64,000 bases of DNA from Candidatus Nitrosopelagicus sp. (GTDB taxonomy: Archaea > Thermoproteota > Nitrososphaeria > Nitrososphaerales > Nitrosopumilaceae): the NCBI GenBank assembly GCA_028345295.1, contig JAOMDA010000006.1, positions 1 through 64,000 on the forward strand, given 5' to 3'. The notes beneath the pieces are model-generated. The model worked only from the letters and a program-made list of their open reading frames with translations, was not told the DNA's origin and ran no database searches. Shown one piece after another: positions 28,502 to 36,065 of this stretch (the first letter of the stretch is position 1; each line of letters begins with the position of its first letter). Position numbers and translations under genes: made by a program.

Positions 28502-29230
28502 TTGGTCAGTAAACTAGATGAAATTACAGAGCGAGTCAAATCATGCCAAAAGTGTGATTTATGTCAAACTAGAACTAACGCAGTTCCTGGAAAAGGAAAC
28601 CCAAATGCTGAGATAATTCTTGTTGGTGAGGCGCCTGGTAGAAATGAGGATAAAAAAGGTGAGCCATTTGTAGGTTCTGCTGGAAAAAGACTAGATGAAA
28701 TTCTTTTGGATGCAGGAATTAACAGAGATGACGTATACATTACAAATATTGTAAAGTGTAGACCACCTAGCAATAGGATTCCAGCAAAAAATGAAGAAGA
28801 ATCATGCCTAGATTACATTAATGAAGAAATTTCGATTATTAATCCAAAAATTGTGTGTGTAATGGGAAATACTGCGTTCAACACACTTCTGGGTGGAAAA
28901 GAAATTAGTAAAAATCATGGGAATTTTGTAGAAAAGGATGGTAGAACATACTTTGTCAGTTACCATCCTGCTGCGACAATTTATAATCAGAAACTTATTG
29001 ATGAATTAAAAGCAGATTTTAAGAAATTGGCTGAATTTTTAGGGGATAATAATAAGGAAAAACTATACGAAGAAAGACGATGTGATTTCTGTATGGCAAA
29101 GACAAAACATGAAGTGTTAGTTATACCAAAAATAGTCACAAAGAAACGAAGGTGGTTATACAAATGTAGAGAATGTAATCATGAAAGATGGCTTATTCCA
29201 TACAGAACAGTTGCCGAAAGCTTGTATTGA
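28502..29230 (+). CDS. Type-4 uracil-DNA glycosylase with C-terminal zinc ribbon
   Basis: Removes uracil from DNA in base-excision repair. The type-4 core shows the iron-sulfur cysteines (CQKCDLC near the start and more downstream), the active site VGEAPGRNEDKKGEPFVG, ITNIVKCRPP and the C-terminal SYHPAA. After about residue 190 a short extra domain follows with two CxxC pairs (CDFCMAKT...CRECNHERW), a zinc ribbon that is not part of typical family-4 enzymes. Start TTG at 28502; no ATG fits. Confidence 0.9.
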   Translation: MVSKLDEITERVKSCQKCDLCQTRTNAVPGKGNPNAEIILVGEAPGRNEDKKGEPFVGSAGKRLDEILLDAGINRDDVYITNIVKCRPPSNRIPAKNEEESCLDYINEEISIINPKIVCVMGNTAFNTLLGGKEISKNHGNFVEKDGRTYFVSYHPAATIYNQKLIDELKADFKKLAEFLGDNNKEKLYEERRCDFCMAKTKHEVLVIPKIVTKKRRWLYKCRECNHERWLIPYRTVAESLY

Positions 29231-29235
29231 ATAAT

Positions 29236-29514
29236 TTATAGTTCTAGACCAAATGAATTGGCAAAATCATAGAACTTTTGATATTCTGATAAAAACATAA
29301 TTCCTTTTTCAGTTATGACATAGCAATTTCTGCCATCATATTCAATCTTAGTAATAAGACCTGAACCAATCAAATTACTTGTAAGTGAAATTAATCTATC
29401 ATGAGAAAGATTTGCCTTTTGTGTTAGTCTGGAAATAATCAGACCTTGAGTTCCTGCATCTTGCATATTGTCAAGTACTTGGGCCATAATCTGCATATTT
29501 GTTCTGTACTTCAA
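29236..29514 (-). CDS. Winged-helix transcriptional regulator, 92 aa
   Basis: Single winged-helix domain: IMAQVLDNMQDAGTQGLIISRLTQKANLSHDRLISLTSNLIGSGLI, then a wing (TKIEYDGRNCYVITEKGIMFLSEYQKF). This is the common small archaeal wHTH type. Its TTG start overlaps the stop of the frameshifted small gene at 29511-29616 as TTGA, so it belongs to the PIN-gene operon. Confidence 0.8.
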   Translation of the reverse strand: MKYRTNMQIMAQVLDNMQDAGTQGLIISRLTQKANLSHDRLISLTSNLIGSGLITKIEYDGRNCYVITEKGIMFLSEYQKFYDFANSFGLEL

Positions 29515-29616
29515 TTCTGCATGTCCTCCATATCAACAAGTAAACCTGACCACAAGTAATCAGAAGTCTGTTTTTCATCTTGTTGAATTCTAGATTCTTG
29601 TAATAATTTACTCATG
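29511..29616 (-). pseudogene. Small gene with an apparent single-base frameshift
   Basis: The ATG overlaps the PIN gene stop (ATGA). It reads MSKLLQESRIQQ, then hits a stop; one frame over, the sequence continues as a protein-like DEKQTSDYLWSGLLVDMED and stops exactly at the overlap with the wHTH start. The span is 106 bases, i.e. one base too many. The slip is in CAACAAAGATG. Mutation, sequence error or frameshift site. Confidence 0.4.
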
Positions 29617-30097
29617 CAATTGCACCCCAAACGGTTGTTGCCAAATAATGTGTATTTAGACATGAATGACCTTCACTTTTTGCACAGCTGATTAGTTTAC
29701 TATCACAACTTAGAAGTGTGGCATTATGAATAATTGAAAATGCCAAAATCTGGTTATCTGGTTCATGAAGGCTTAGACTGTATTTACTTAGTAGATCATT
29801 TGCTAGTAAAATTGTATCATTAGAATGTGCTACAATCTTTACATTGGTGTGTAATTTATCCTGCAATTTATTGAGAATTTGTTCCAAGGTTAATTCAGGA
29901 TCAATTAATTGGATTTGATTTTTTATCTCCCACAAAACAGTTTTGCTTAGTAAAATCTTTGAATCTGAGAAATTTACATGTGTGCTAATACAGTCAAGGT
30001 AATTTGGATTTTCAAGAATTTTTCTTATCACACATGTATCTAATGTATATGTAGTTTGTTCCTGCTTTTCTACATAAAGTATTGTATTTCTCATCAT
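29612..30097 (-). CDS. PIN-domain protein (putative ribonuclease)
   Basis: PIN-fold protein: first acidic residue in TYTLDTCVIRKIL, a conserved Glu in SKTVLWEIKNQI, then LHEPDNQILAFSIIHNATLLSCDSKLISCA with the last acidic residues. PIN enzymes cut RNA using Mg2+. I start at ATG 30097 (MMRNTILYV); the track's start at 30154 adds a hydrophobic 19-residue N-terminus (MKKMNLSLTILIFYN). TATA-like sequences fit either start. No antitoxin gene of VapB type is next to it; a wHTH gene follows. Confidence 0.75.
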   Translation of the reverse strand: MMRNTILYVEKQEQTTYTLDTCVIRKILENPNYLDCISTHVNFSDSKILLSKTVLWEIKNQIQLIDPELTLEQILNKLQDKLHTNVKIVAHSNDTILLANDLLSKYSLSLHEPDNQILAFSIIHNATLLSCDSKLISCAKSEGHSCLNTHYLATTVWGAIA

Positions 30098-30223
30098 AAA
30101 GCCTATTATGTTGTAGAATATAAGTATAGTGAGTGAAAGGTTCATTTTTTTCACATAATACCCTATTTTAGATCGATATAATAGATTATGTTAATTTTAA
30201 TACAAGTTATTTACACATAAAGT

Positions 30224-31594
30224 GTGCCTACAAAAGATTGGAATCGTATGAGTTCAGGTAATAGAATAGTTAGATTAAGTCCTGATCATCAGAGGAAAAT
30301 CAACCAGTTAGTTGAAGCAAATCCGGATAGATTTAGAGATGCTGATGATTTTATCTTTAGAGCAATTGATGTATTTCTGGCATGGGAAAAAAACCCAGTC
30401 AAAGTAATAGACAAATTAACTGATATGGAACCAACAATGCTTCAATTTACATTCATGCAAAGTATGATGGAGCCTGCTGTACTAAAACAAATCTATCCTG
30501 GATATCCTGAAAAGTATGGAAATGCATGGAACGAATTTCTAAATTCAATACCTGCCACAAATAAAACTGCAAATGAATCAGAAATAACCCACCAAACTTT
30601 TGAAACAGATAATGAATTTGAAAGTATTCAAATCAATTTAGATGCAACAAGAGAATTTATCAAACAAATCAATTTCAATGAAATTTCAAAAGAAGGATAT
30701 GATGATATTGAGTTTGATGGCTGGCCATTACTTTTTACACATTATAGTAGACTCTTACCAGTAAAGATTGCAATCTCCCTTCTTGGTAACATGATGAGAG
30801 AGCAAAAATCACCAGTAATAAATTTCAATGATTTTAGAGCAAGAGCATATGAACTTGCAGAAGAAATTTCAAAAAAGCTTACTGTATATGAAAAAGAAAA
30901 TAAGAAAACAAGAGATGAGAAAATTTCCACAGGGTTACCAAGACCTTCCATAATGAATGAAATTACAGCAAAACAAGCATTGGCAGAACAAAGATACAAG
31001 GATAGATATTTTGGAAAACTAAAGAAAAGTCAAGATACAGGAGAAACAACTTTTGAAGGTGCGCTTATGGCACTAGGTATAATTAAGATATTTGCAAAAA
31101 AGAAAGATGCACTAATCACACTAACTGATTTGGGTAAGAAATTATATCTCTTGGATAACCCAATAATTAATGGAATGAACTTTCCAGCATTCTCAAATGA
31201 AGAACGAGAATTTTTAGTGACAAAAATAATTCCAAATAGACCGTTAGAAACAAAGCTGATCAAGGCTGCAACAGAAATTATAACATATGAGGATGCACTA
31301 TCATCAGATATTACAGATGCACTTGATACAGAGTTTGAGAGTACACTGAGAAATTTTGTCAAATCATCAAATGATAAAAAATTCACTGATAAAATTCAGA
31401 GAGATATAATTGATAAAACAAATGAAATAAAACAAAATAATGAGGGTAAGCAGACACCTGTAGAAGCTTGTAGAATTGCCACCATGGGAAGATTAACGGA
31501 ACTAGGCGTAGTTTCTTGGGATATTAATAAAGAAGGAAAATCAGAATATGAAATTGCTGACAAAGAACTAGCCACAGCAATTAAAAAACTATAG
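30224..31594 (+). CDS. Hypothetical protein with N-terminal ribbon-helix-helix-like segment
   Basis: 456 residues. Residues 13-55 (NRIVRLSPDHQRKINQLVE...DADDFIFRAIDVFLAWE) resemble a ribbon-helix-helix DNA-binding region. The large rest is helical and charged with no motif I recognise; parts near 270-330 look like a winged helix (ALMALGIIKIFAKKKDALITLTDLGKKL). Start GTG at 30224; ATG at 30248 is an alternative. A DNA-binding or regulatory role is inferred. Divergent from the PIN gene with about 70-125 bases between. Confidence 0.65.
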   Translation: MPTKDWNRMSSGNRIVRLSPDHQRKINQLVEANPDRFRDADDFIFRAIDVFLAWEKNPVKVIDKLTDMEPTMLQFTFMQSMMEPAVLKQIYPGYPEKYGNAWNEFLNSIPATNKTANESEITHQTFETDNEFESIQINLDATREFIKQINFNEISKEGYDDIEFDGWPLLFTHYSRLLPVKIAISLLGNMMREQKSPVINFNDFRARAYELAEEISKKLTVYEKENKKTRDEKISTGLPRPSIMNEITAKQALAEQRYKDRYFGKLKKSQDTGETTFEGALMALGIIKIFAKKKDALITLTDLGKKLYLLDNPIINGMNFPAFSNEEREFLVTKIIPNRPLETKLIKAATEIITYEDALSSDITDALDTEFESTLRNFVKSSNDKKFTDKIQRDIIDKTNEIKQNNEGKQTPVEACRIATMGRLTELGVVSWDINKEGKSEYEIADKELATAIKKL

Positions 31595-31613
31595 AAAATT
31601 CGCTTTTCTGTTA

Positions 31614-31931
31614 TTACTTGTTGTCAAATACACGATATTCACCAATAATAGAAGAGCATTTTTGACAAATGTATTGTCCCCTTTCAACTAGAATTAATCC
31701 ATCCGCAATTTGCTCATTTGGTGTTTCTTCTATCTGATATTTTGGAGGACCGTCAAACTCGGATTCACATTTATTGCAAAAATGTTTATGCATGTCTTTT
31801 TCTGTAAGTTTTCCAACAGGTGCGAGAAAGCACTTATCGATATTTGGAACCAATTTTGATTTAGCTGCAAGTTCTTCAGATAATTCTGCAATTACATAAC
31901 CACCAGAACCTTCTAGTTTTAATTCAGCCAA
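31614..31931 (-). CDS. Zinc-ribbon protein, 105 aa
   Basis: Starts TTG (MAELKLEGSGGYVIAEL). A central FCNKCESEF and a later YICQKCSSIIGEYRVF form two CxxC pairs for one zinc. N-terminal part of strands. No family recognised. Convergent with the 30224 gene. Confidence 0.65.
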   Translation of the reverse strand: MAELKLEGSGGYVIAELSEELAAKSKLVPNIDKCFLAPVGKLTEKDMHKHFCNKCESEFDGPPKYQIEETPNEQIADGLILVERGQYICQKCSSIIGEYRVFDNK

Positions 31932-31969
31932 TTCATAATATCTTAAAATTCTAAGAAATAAAGTGTTAC

Positions 31970-32047
31970 TTAGTCCTCATCTAATTCTTCATTCTTTTCT
32001 TTTTTGTGGTACAAAATCCACTCATGTTTTTTGTATAATGGTTCCAT
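31970..32047 (-). CDS. Possible small protein, 25 aa
   Basis: MEPLYKKHEWILYHKKEKNE then ELDED. Begins with ATG in a 250-base gap between genes. Plausible composition but short, so low confidence. Nothing else is seen in 31932-32183. Confidence 0.3.
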   Translation of the reverse strand: MEPLYKKHEWILYHKKEKNEELDED

Positions 32048-32183
32048 TACGTTATTTCACAAGTTCAACGATCATTAATATGGTGATAAATAATGTTTGT
32101 CAAATTAGTCATTTATGCCATATTATTAAAAAATCTCCGTTTCTAACAGCATTCACTAAATATTGTAAACACTCAGTATTGGT

Positions 32184-32294
32184 ATGGAGAATGCATTAGA
32201 TAGTAAAAAAACACTGATTGTGGGTCTGCTTTTAATGCTCGGAATTACTGTCATGGGTGGGTTTATCATGACCACGTTTATGGGTGCAAAATAA
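32184..32294 (+). CDS. Single-pass membrane microprotein, 36 aa
   Basis: MENALDSKKTLIVGLLLMLG, continuing ITVMGGFIMTTFMGAK. A short polar start and one transmembrane helix. Its composition is clearly membrane-like. It is convergent with the 32298 gene. Such microproteins are common in these genomes; function unknown. Confidence 0.55.
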   Translation: MENALDSKKTLIVGLLLMLGITVMGGFIMTTFMGAK

Positions 32295-32297
32295 TAA

Positions 32298-32588
32298 TTA
32301 GAATCCTTCAGGTGGTTTCTGTACAAATACATTACAAACCAATGCATCAGTTTTTTCATCTCTATACTGAACATTACATGAAACAAATTTTCCTTTCAAG
32401 GCTTGTTCTAACTCTTCTTGTGTGGTTTCCCGATATTCTGGATTTTCTGGATTATCAATTTTTCCAATGATTATTTTCTCAATTCTGCTATATTGTTCTT
32501 GATTATCCTTTCTGTAATGTGTAACATCAAGTTCAAATGCATTGCCAGCAATACATCTTACGACTGGACCTCCAATGCCATCACCCAT
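32298..32588 (-). CDS. Hypothetical protein, 96 aa
   Basis: Start ATG at 32588 (MGDGIGGPVVRCIAGNAFEL), one base after the stop of the upstream SnoaL-like gene, so the two are coupled; the track's longer version reads through that gene. Mostly strands, with FELDVTHYRK, a helical EEELEQALKGKF-like stretch and CNVQYRDEKTDALVCNVFVQ. No recognised motif. Confidence 0.7.
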   Translation of the reverse strand: MGDGIGGPVVRCIAGNAFELDVTHYRKDNQEQYSRIEKIIIGKIDNPENPEYRETTQEELEQALKGKFVSCNVQYRDEKTDALVCNVFVQKPPEGF

Positions 32589-32589
32589 G

Positions 32590-32958
32590 TTAATTTTCCT
32601 TGGGTAAAACTGAAGAGTGATGAGAGATAATTTTCCACAATTCTCCGTTTCTACCATACACAAATGAAAATCTGGCAGTAATTGTTTCGTTTGGTAAAAC
32701 AAAATTGTAAAGGCCAGAGTTTACTGCAACTGTATCCCAAGCATATGGATTCTCTGATACGATTTCAACTGAAACTGGATTCTTGAGAAGGTGTACAAAA
32801 TATTCAGAAATTGCATTATGCCCAACTCTCTCTTTTGGCGAAAATGTACCCAGTAAAAGTGCCCTTTTGTCATAAAGAAGTGTAACTTGGTTTGCATCAC
32901 CATTCTTTATAGTATCAACCCACTTTTGTAATAATTCAGATGTAATTGAATCAGACAT
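32590..32958 (-). CDS. SnoaL-like / SgcJ-type NTF2-fold protein
   Basis: 122 residues of a cone-shaped NTF2-like fold: LLQKWVDTIKNGDANQVTLLYDKRALLLGTFSP, VGHNAISEYFVHLL, then strands ending ARFSFVYGRNGELWKIISHHSS. The wording matches the SgcJ/EcaC or CaMKII-association-type DUF4440 group. Ligand unknown. First gene of a two-gene unit. Confidence 0.8.
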   Translation of the reverse strand: MSDSITSELLQKWVDTIKNGDANQVTLLYDKRALLLGTFSPKERVGHNAISEYFVHLLKNPVSVEIVSENPYAWDTVAVNSGLYNFVLPNETITARFSFVYGRNGELWKIISHHSSVLPKEN

Positions 32959-32999
32959 TGATTTTGCAAGTTCTATTGGGTAATTATTTTTTTTGTTTG

Positions 33000-33104
33000 C
33001 TATTTTTTCCAGTCAGATACCCAATATTTCAAGGAGCACTTTACTAGTTCTTTTTTTGTGTGTAATCTGAGATCCCTTTTACACTTTGGGCATACTGTGT
33101 CCAT
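33000..33104 (-). CDS. Small zinc-knuckle-like protein, 34 aa
   Basis: MDTVCPKCKRDLRLHTKKEL, then VKCSLKYWVSDWKK. CPKC plus a later cysteine. Short but protein-like, and it occupies an otherwise empty gap between two same-strand genes. Confidence 0.5.
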   Translation of the reverse strand: MDTVCPKCKRDLRLHTKKELVKCSLKYWVSDWKK

Positions 33105-33142
33105 TTTATTGATTTTACCATATAGTCACAAAAAAGTATATC

Positions 33143-33451
33143 CTAATAATCGATTTTCTTTATTCTTACATTACTTCCCTTTGTTTCAAGGTAGTGTCCA
33201 AGAAAGTTTTTCAATTGCTCGGTAAATCCTACTCCCTGTGCATTAATCATCATACCAGAAGTTTCTATCACAGACAACATTTCTGTACTCAATTCAATAT
33301 TAAAAAATGCCCATCCCGCCATCATTGATGGTTCTTTAAGGACAAAACCATTCTTTACATTACATTTGTTTTCAAGGTGCACCATAGCATTTTTTACTAG
33401 AATTATCTCTTCATCATATGTTCTTGTGCTTAACTGAAATAATGGTTTCAT
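33143..33451 (-). CDS. Hypothetical protein, 102 aa
   Basis: Mixed alpha/beta: MKPLFQLSTRTYDEEIILVKN, a helix around VIETSGMMINAQGVGFTEQLKNFLGHYLE and a basic end (NVRIKKIDY). No membrane segment or known motif. Confidence 0.6.
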   Translation of the reverse strand: MKPLFQLSTRTYDEEIILVKNAMVHLENKCNVKNGFVLKEPSMMAGWAFFNIELSTEMLSVIETSGMMINAQGVGFTEQLKNFLGHYLETKGSNVRIKKIDY

Positions 33452-33463
33452 TTTAAAATCGTA

Positions 33464-33565
33464 TCAAAAATTAAACAGGAAGTTTGGTAATAAATAATTT
33501 GTAAGTGTCCCCAAACAGATTATACTGACTGCAATTATTACCCATTTCCACGGTATGTCAATCAA
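33464..33565 (-). CDS. Possible membrane microprotein, 33 aa
   Basis: TTG start, MIDIPWKWVIIAVSIICLGT then LTNYLLPNFLFNF: one transmembrane helix. A TTAAATAC box lies about 27 bases before the TTG. Low confidence because of the start codon and size. Confidence 0.3.
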   Translation of the reverse strand: MIDIPWKWVIIAVSIICLGTLTNYLLPNFLFNF

Positions 33566-33635
33566 TACTAGATATTTTTAGAATGCGTATTTAAGAGAAT
33601 ATTTCTTATAACTAACTTATACCATGAAATCTTAA

Positions 33636-33722
33636 ATGAAGTTTGGAACTTTATCAAAGATCATAATATTGCTCGGTGTATTCATTTTAGCATATGGAAT
33701 ATTTTCTATGATGGGTGTATAG
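33636..33722 (+). CDS. Single-pass membrane microprotein, 28 aa
   Basis: MKFGTLSKIIILLGVFILAY then GIFSMMGV. One transmembrane helix; ATG preceded by AT-rich promoter-like sequence. Convergent with the TPR gene, stops 2 bases apart. Confidence 0.45.
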   Translation: MKFGTLSKIIILLGVFILAYGIFSMMGV

Positions 33723-33724
33723 TA

Positions 33725-34327
33725 TTATTCTGTTCTGTCCAAAGCAGTAAGAATCTCACGTTTTGAATCTAATGTGTACTGATCAGTAGGATCCAATTCT
33801 AATGCCTTTTCTACATATTCTAATCCTTCTTTAGATTTACCAAGTTTATGTAATACATATCCAGCGTTATTCCATGCTGTAGCATAATTTTGATTAATTG
33901 ATATTGCACGCTCACTATTTTTTAACGATTCTTCATATCTGCCTAATCCACCCAATGCAAGTGCTTTATTCACAAAAGTTTTCTCATTTTTATCATCTAT
34001 AGCAAGTGCTTTATCATGATATTCTAGCGCATCTTCAAATTTACCTAACAGAGATAATGCGAATCCTTTATTGTCCAATGTAAAAGCAGTTGATATTTCA
34101 ATATCAGTAATAAAAAATGCATCTCCGTCAAGTATCTTATCACAGCACGCTATAGCATCTTCTAGTTTTTTCAATTTAATTAAACAAACACTTTTGTGAA
34201 GTAATGCATCAGCGTTTTTCTCATCTCGTGAAAGTTCCTTATCACATAAATCTAGGCATTCTTCATTTTTTTGCTGATCAGAAAGTAAATTTGCCTCATG
34301 TAAAAAATTATCACGTGACATCAGCAA
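33725..34327 (-). CDS. TPR-repeat protein, 200 aa
   Basis: About five tetratricopeptide repeats of 34 residues, e.g. ALLHKSVCLIKLKKLEDAIACCDKIL, KFEDALEYHDKALAIDDKNEKTF, RYEESLKNSERAISINQNYATAW and SKEGLEYVEKALELDPTD. No signal peptide, so a cytoplasmic scaffold. Partner unknown. Confidence 0.88.
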   Translation of the reverse strand: MLMSRDNFLHEANLLSDQQKNEECLDLCDKELSRDEKNADALLHKSVCLIKLKKLEDAIACCDKILDGDAFFITDIEISTAFTLDNKGFALSLLGKFEDALEYHDKALAIDDKNEKTFVNKALALGGLGRYEESLKNSERAISINQNYATAWNNAGYVLHKLGKSKEGLEYVEKALELDPTDQYTLDSKREILTALDRTE

Positions 34328-34362
34328 ATTATATGAAAACTATATGTTATATCAATTTTGAC

Positions 34363-34396
34363 TTTTATCTGAAATTATCTTTTATCTGAGATTATC
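34363..34396. repeat. Two-copy 17-bp tandem repeat
   Basis: TTTTATCTGAAATTATC followed directly by TTTTATCTGAGATTATC, one mismatch, then a T-run. It lies upstream of the TPR gene, in the gap to the deiminase-like gene. Probably a simple slippage duplication. Confidence 0.75.
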
Positions 34397-34475
34397 TTTT
34401 TTTACGCATTTATTGGACCAAACAGATAATGCATTCATAAAATCTTAACTAAGACAGAATTATTCTATTTTAATA

Positions 34476-35549
34476 CTAGTTCTGCTCTGCAAATTCGAGA
34501 AGCTTGTTAGCATCAGTTCCGTCAGTTGTCCATGTTAAACATCTAACACTACCCCCCATAAAGCAAACATCTTCTGCATTTATACTGACAACTTCCTTGT
34601 TCGTATAGGATTGAATTAATTCCAAAACATACTCATCTTCTTCCAAACCATAAACTGGAACATAGATGTAATTTTCAGTTACAAGAGAGTTAAGATAATA
34701 TCCGCATGCAGATGGCCAACCTTTCCATAATCCTTCTTGAAACACATATGGTATTTCAATTATTTCAATATCCGATAATGATTTTTCAAGTTCTATCAAA
34801 ACTTGAGTTCGAAATGGCTCGTTGTATTCATTAACTAGTAATCGATCATACTCAACCCACATTACCATTCCATCAGAGTGTCCAGTAATGTCACCTTCTT
34901 CTTCAGGCAGATATGCAATTTCAGTTACCTCCAGTAATTCTTTTAGCATTTGATCAATTTCATCTTGAGAGTATTGTGGATTATCTGCAAAAACTCTCAC
35001 AGAAGTTATTGCCTTATCTTGTCCATTAAAAACAAGATTACCTCCATCTAGAATTAAATCTGTTTTTTTACTCGTTAATTCTCTTGCAGAAAACCAATCT
35101 TCATAACTTTCATCAATCCAATCGGATTCATCGACGGATAGATATTGAGGTCTATACTCAAACTTGACTTCAGTAGTTGTATTCACTGTTCCAAAATCAC
35201 GAATCCATATGTCTGCAACGTTAGATGTCACCAATACCTCATCTGGTACTCTACCTTCAAAATATCCGATAGTTGCTTTATCTGCTAAAAGAATTACATC
35301 ATCTTTTCCATACATAGCATTTACTGCCATTACATCATAATCGATGACCTCTTGAAATACTTCTTTGTAATATTTTTCGTGTATAGATGGTGCAACCATT
35401 ACAATCAATGAGTTGGAATTTTCTGTAATTGGTTCAGATAGATTTTCAGAGTGATCCATATCATTTTGTGGCAGCATTGTGCCAAAAATTACTGTGATTG
35501 ATATTCCGACTACCACCAATCCAATTATACTGGTATAATCTAATTTCAT
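34476..35549 (-). CDS. Membrane-anchored agmatine deiminase / PAD-like enzyme
   Basis: Guanidine-modifying enzyme of the agmatine deiminase/bacterial peptidylarginine deiminase family, which hydrolyses agmatine to N-carbamoylputrescine or peptidyl arginine to citrulline. Family sites: DIWIRDFGT, LDGGNLVFNG, TGHSDGMVMW (His) and the C-terminal catalytic cysteine in GGSVRCLTW. Unusual: an N-terminal hydrophobic anchor (IIGLVVVGISITVIFGTML) puts the catalytic domain outside the cell, which cytosolic agmatine deiminases do not have. A pyruvoyl arginine decarboxylase gene, which could make agmatine, lies at 39359. Confidence 0.85.
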   Translation of the reverse strand: MKLDYTSIIGLVVVGISITVIFGTMLPQNDMDHSENLSEPITENSNSLIVMVAPSIHEKYYKEVFQEVIDYDVMAVNAMYGKDDVILLADKATIGYFEGRVPDEVLVTSNVADIWIRDFGTVNTTTEVKFEYRPQYLSVDESDWIDESYEDWFSARELTSKKTDLILDGGNLVFNGQDKAITSVRVFADNPQYSQDEIDQMLKELLEVTEIAYLPEEEGDITGHSDGMVMWVEYDRLLVNEYNEPFRTQVLIELEKSLSDIEIIEIPYVFQEGLWKGWPSACGYYLNSLVTENYIYVPVYGLEEDEYVLELIQSYTNKEVVSINAEDVCFMGGSVRCLTWTTDGTDANKLLEFAEQN

Positions 35550-35649
35550 CTAATTCAGAAATTAACGCCCGAAATATATTTTCATAATTCGTGTCTAAAC
35601 TAGAAAACTATTTTGAAAACGAATCCGTAATAAAGCTGAAAGATGGACT

Positions 35650-35723
35650 GGATCCGAAGGGATTTGAACCCTTGACCTCCGCAGTGTGAGTGCGGCATCC
35701 AAACCAAGCTAGACGACGGATCC
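35650..35723 (-). tRNA. tRNA-Val (CAC)
   Basis: On the minus strand the cloverleaf is complete: acceptor GGATCCG/CGGATCC, anticodon stem CCGCA/TGCGG with loop CTCACAC (anticodon CAC), and T arm AGGGTTCAAATCCCT. No intron and no encoded CCA. Confidence 0.95.
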
Positions 35724-35802
35724 AAGATAAATTTGAAAATGTATTATTTAGACGTTAAAATACAGTGAAAAGATATACTAACTCTATCAAATCATAAAAA
35801 AC

Positions 35803-36057
35803 ATGGGAAGTGAATGCGAGCACTTTGGGCAGGCAAAAGATGTGGATGCAAACACAAAAGGTTGCGAAGAATGTGAAAAAGAAAAAACTCCATGGGTTGC
35901 AATTAGAATGTGTCTTACATGTGGGCATGTAGGATGCTGTGATTCATCAACTGGTAGACATGCGACAAAACACCATGAAGAAACTGGACATCCAGTAATG
36001 ATTGCCCTACCGACAAAGTCATGGCGATGGTGCTACATTCACAAGGATTACTATTAG
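35803..36057 (+). CDS. UBP-type zinc finger protein
   Basis: 84 residues that are just a ZnF-UBP domain: CEHFGQAKDV, CEECEKEKTPWVAIRMCLTCGHVGCCDSS, GRHATKHHEETGHPV and WRWCYIHKDYY. In eukaryotes this finger binds the C-terminus of ubiquitin. In prokaryotes it is common as a stand-alone domain of unknown role. All Cys/His ligands appear intact. The stop is 8 bases before the pepF start. Confidence 0.9.
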   Translation: MGSECEHFGQAKDVDANTKGCEECEKEKTPWVAIRMCLTCGHVGCCDSSTGRHATKHHEETGHPVMIALPTKSWRWCYIHKDYY

Positions 36058-36065
36058 GATTGAAA

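Noticed and set aside
29612-30097. VapBC toxin-antitoxin pair
   Set aside because: The PIN gene has no AbrB/RHH antitoxin gene directly upstream on the same strand; the RHH-like protein at 30224 is divergent and 456 aa long.
34363-34396. CRISPR-like repeat
   Set aside because: Only two direct tandem copies with no spacers; simple slippage duplication. No CRISPR array is seen in the window.
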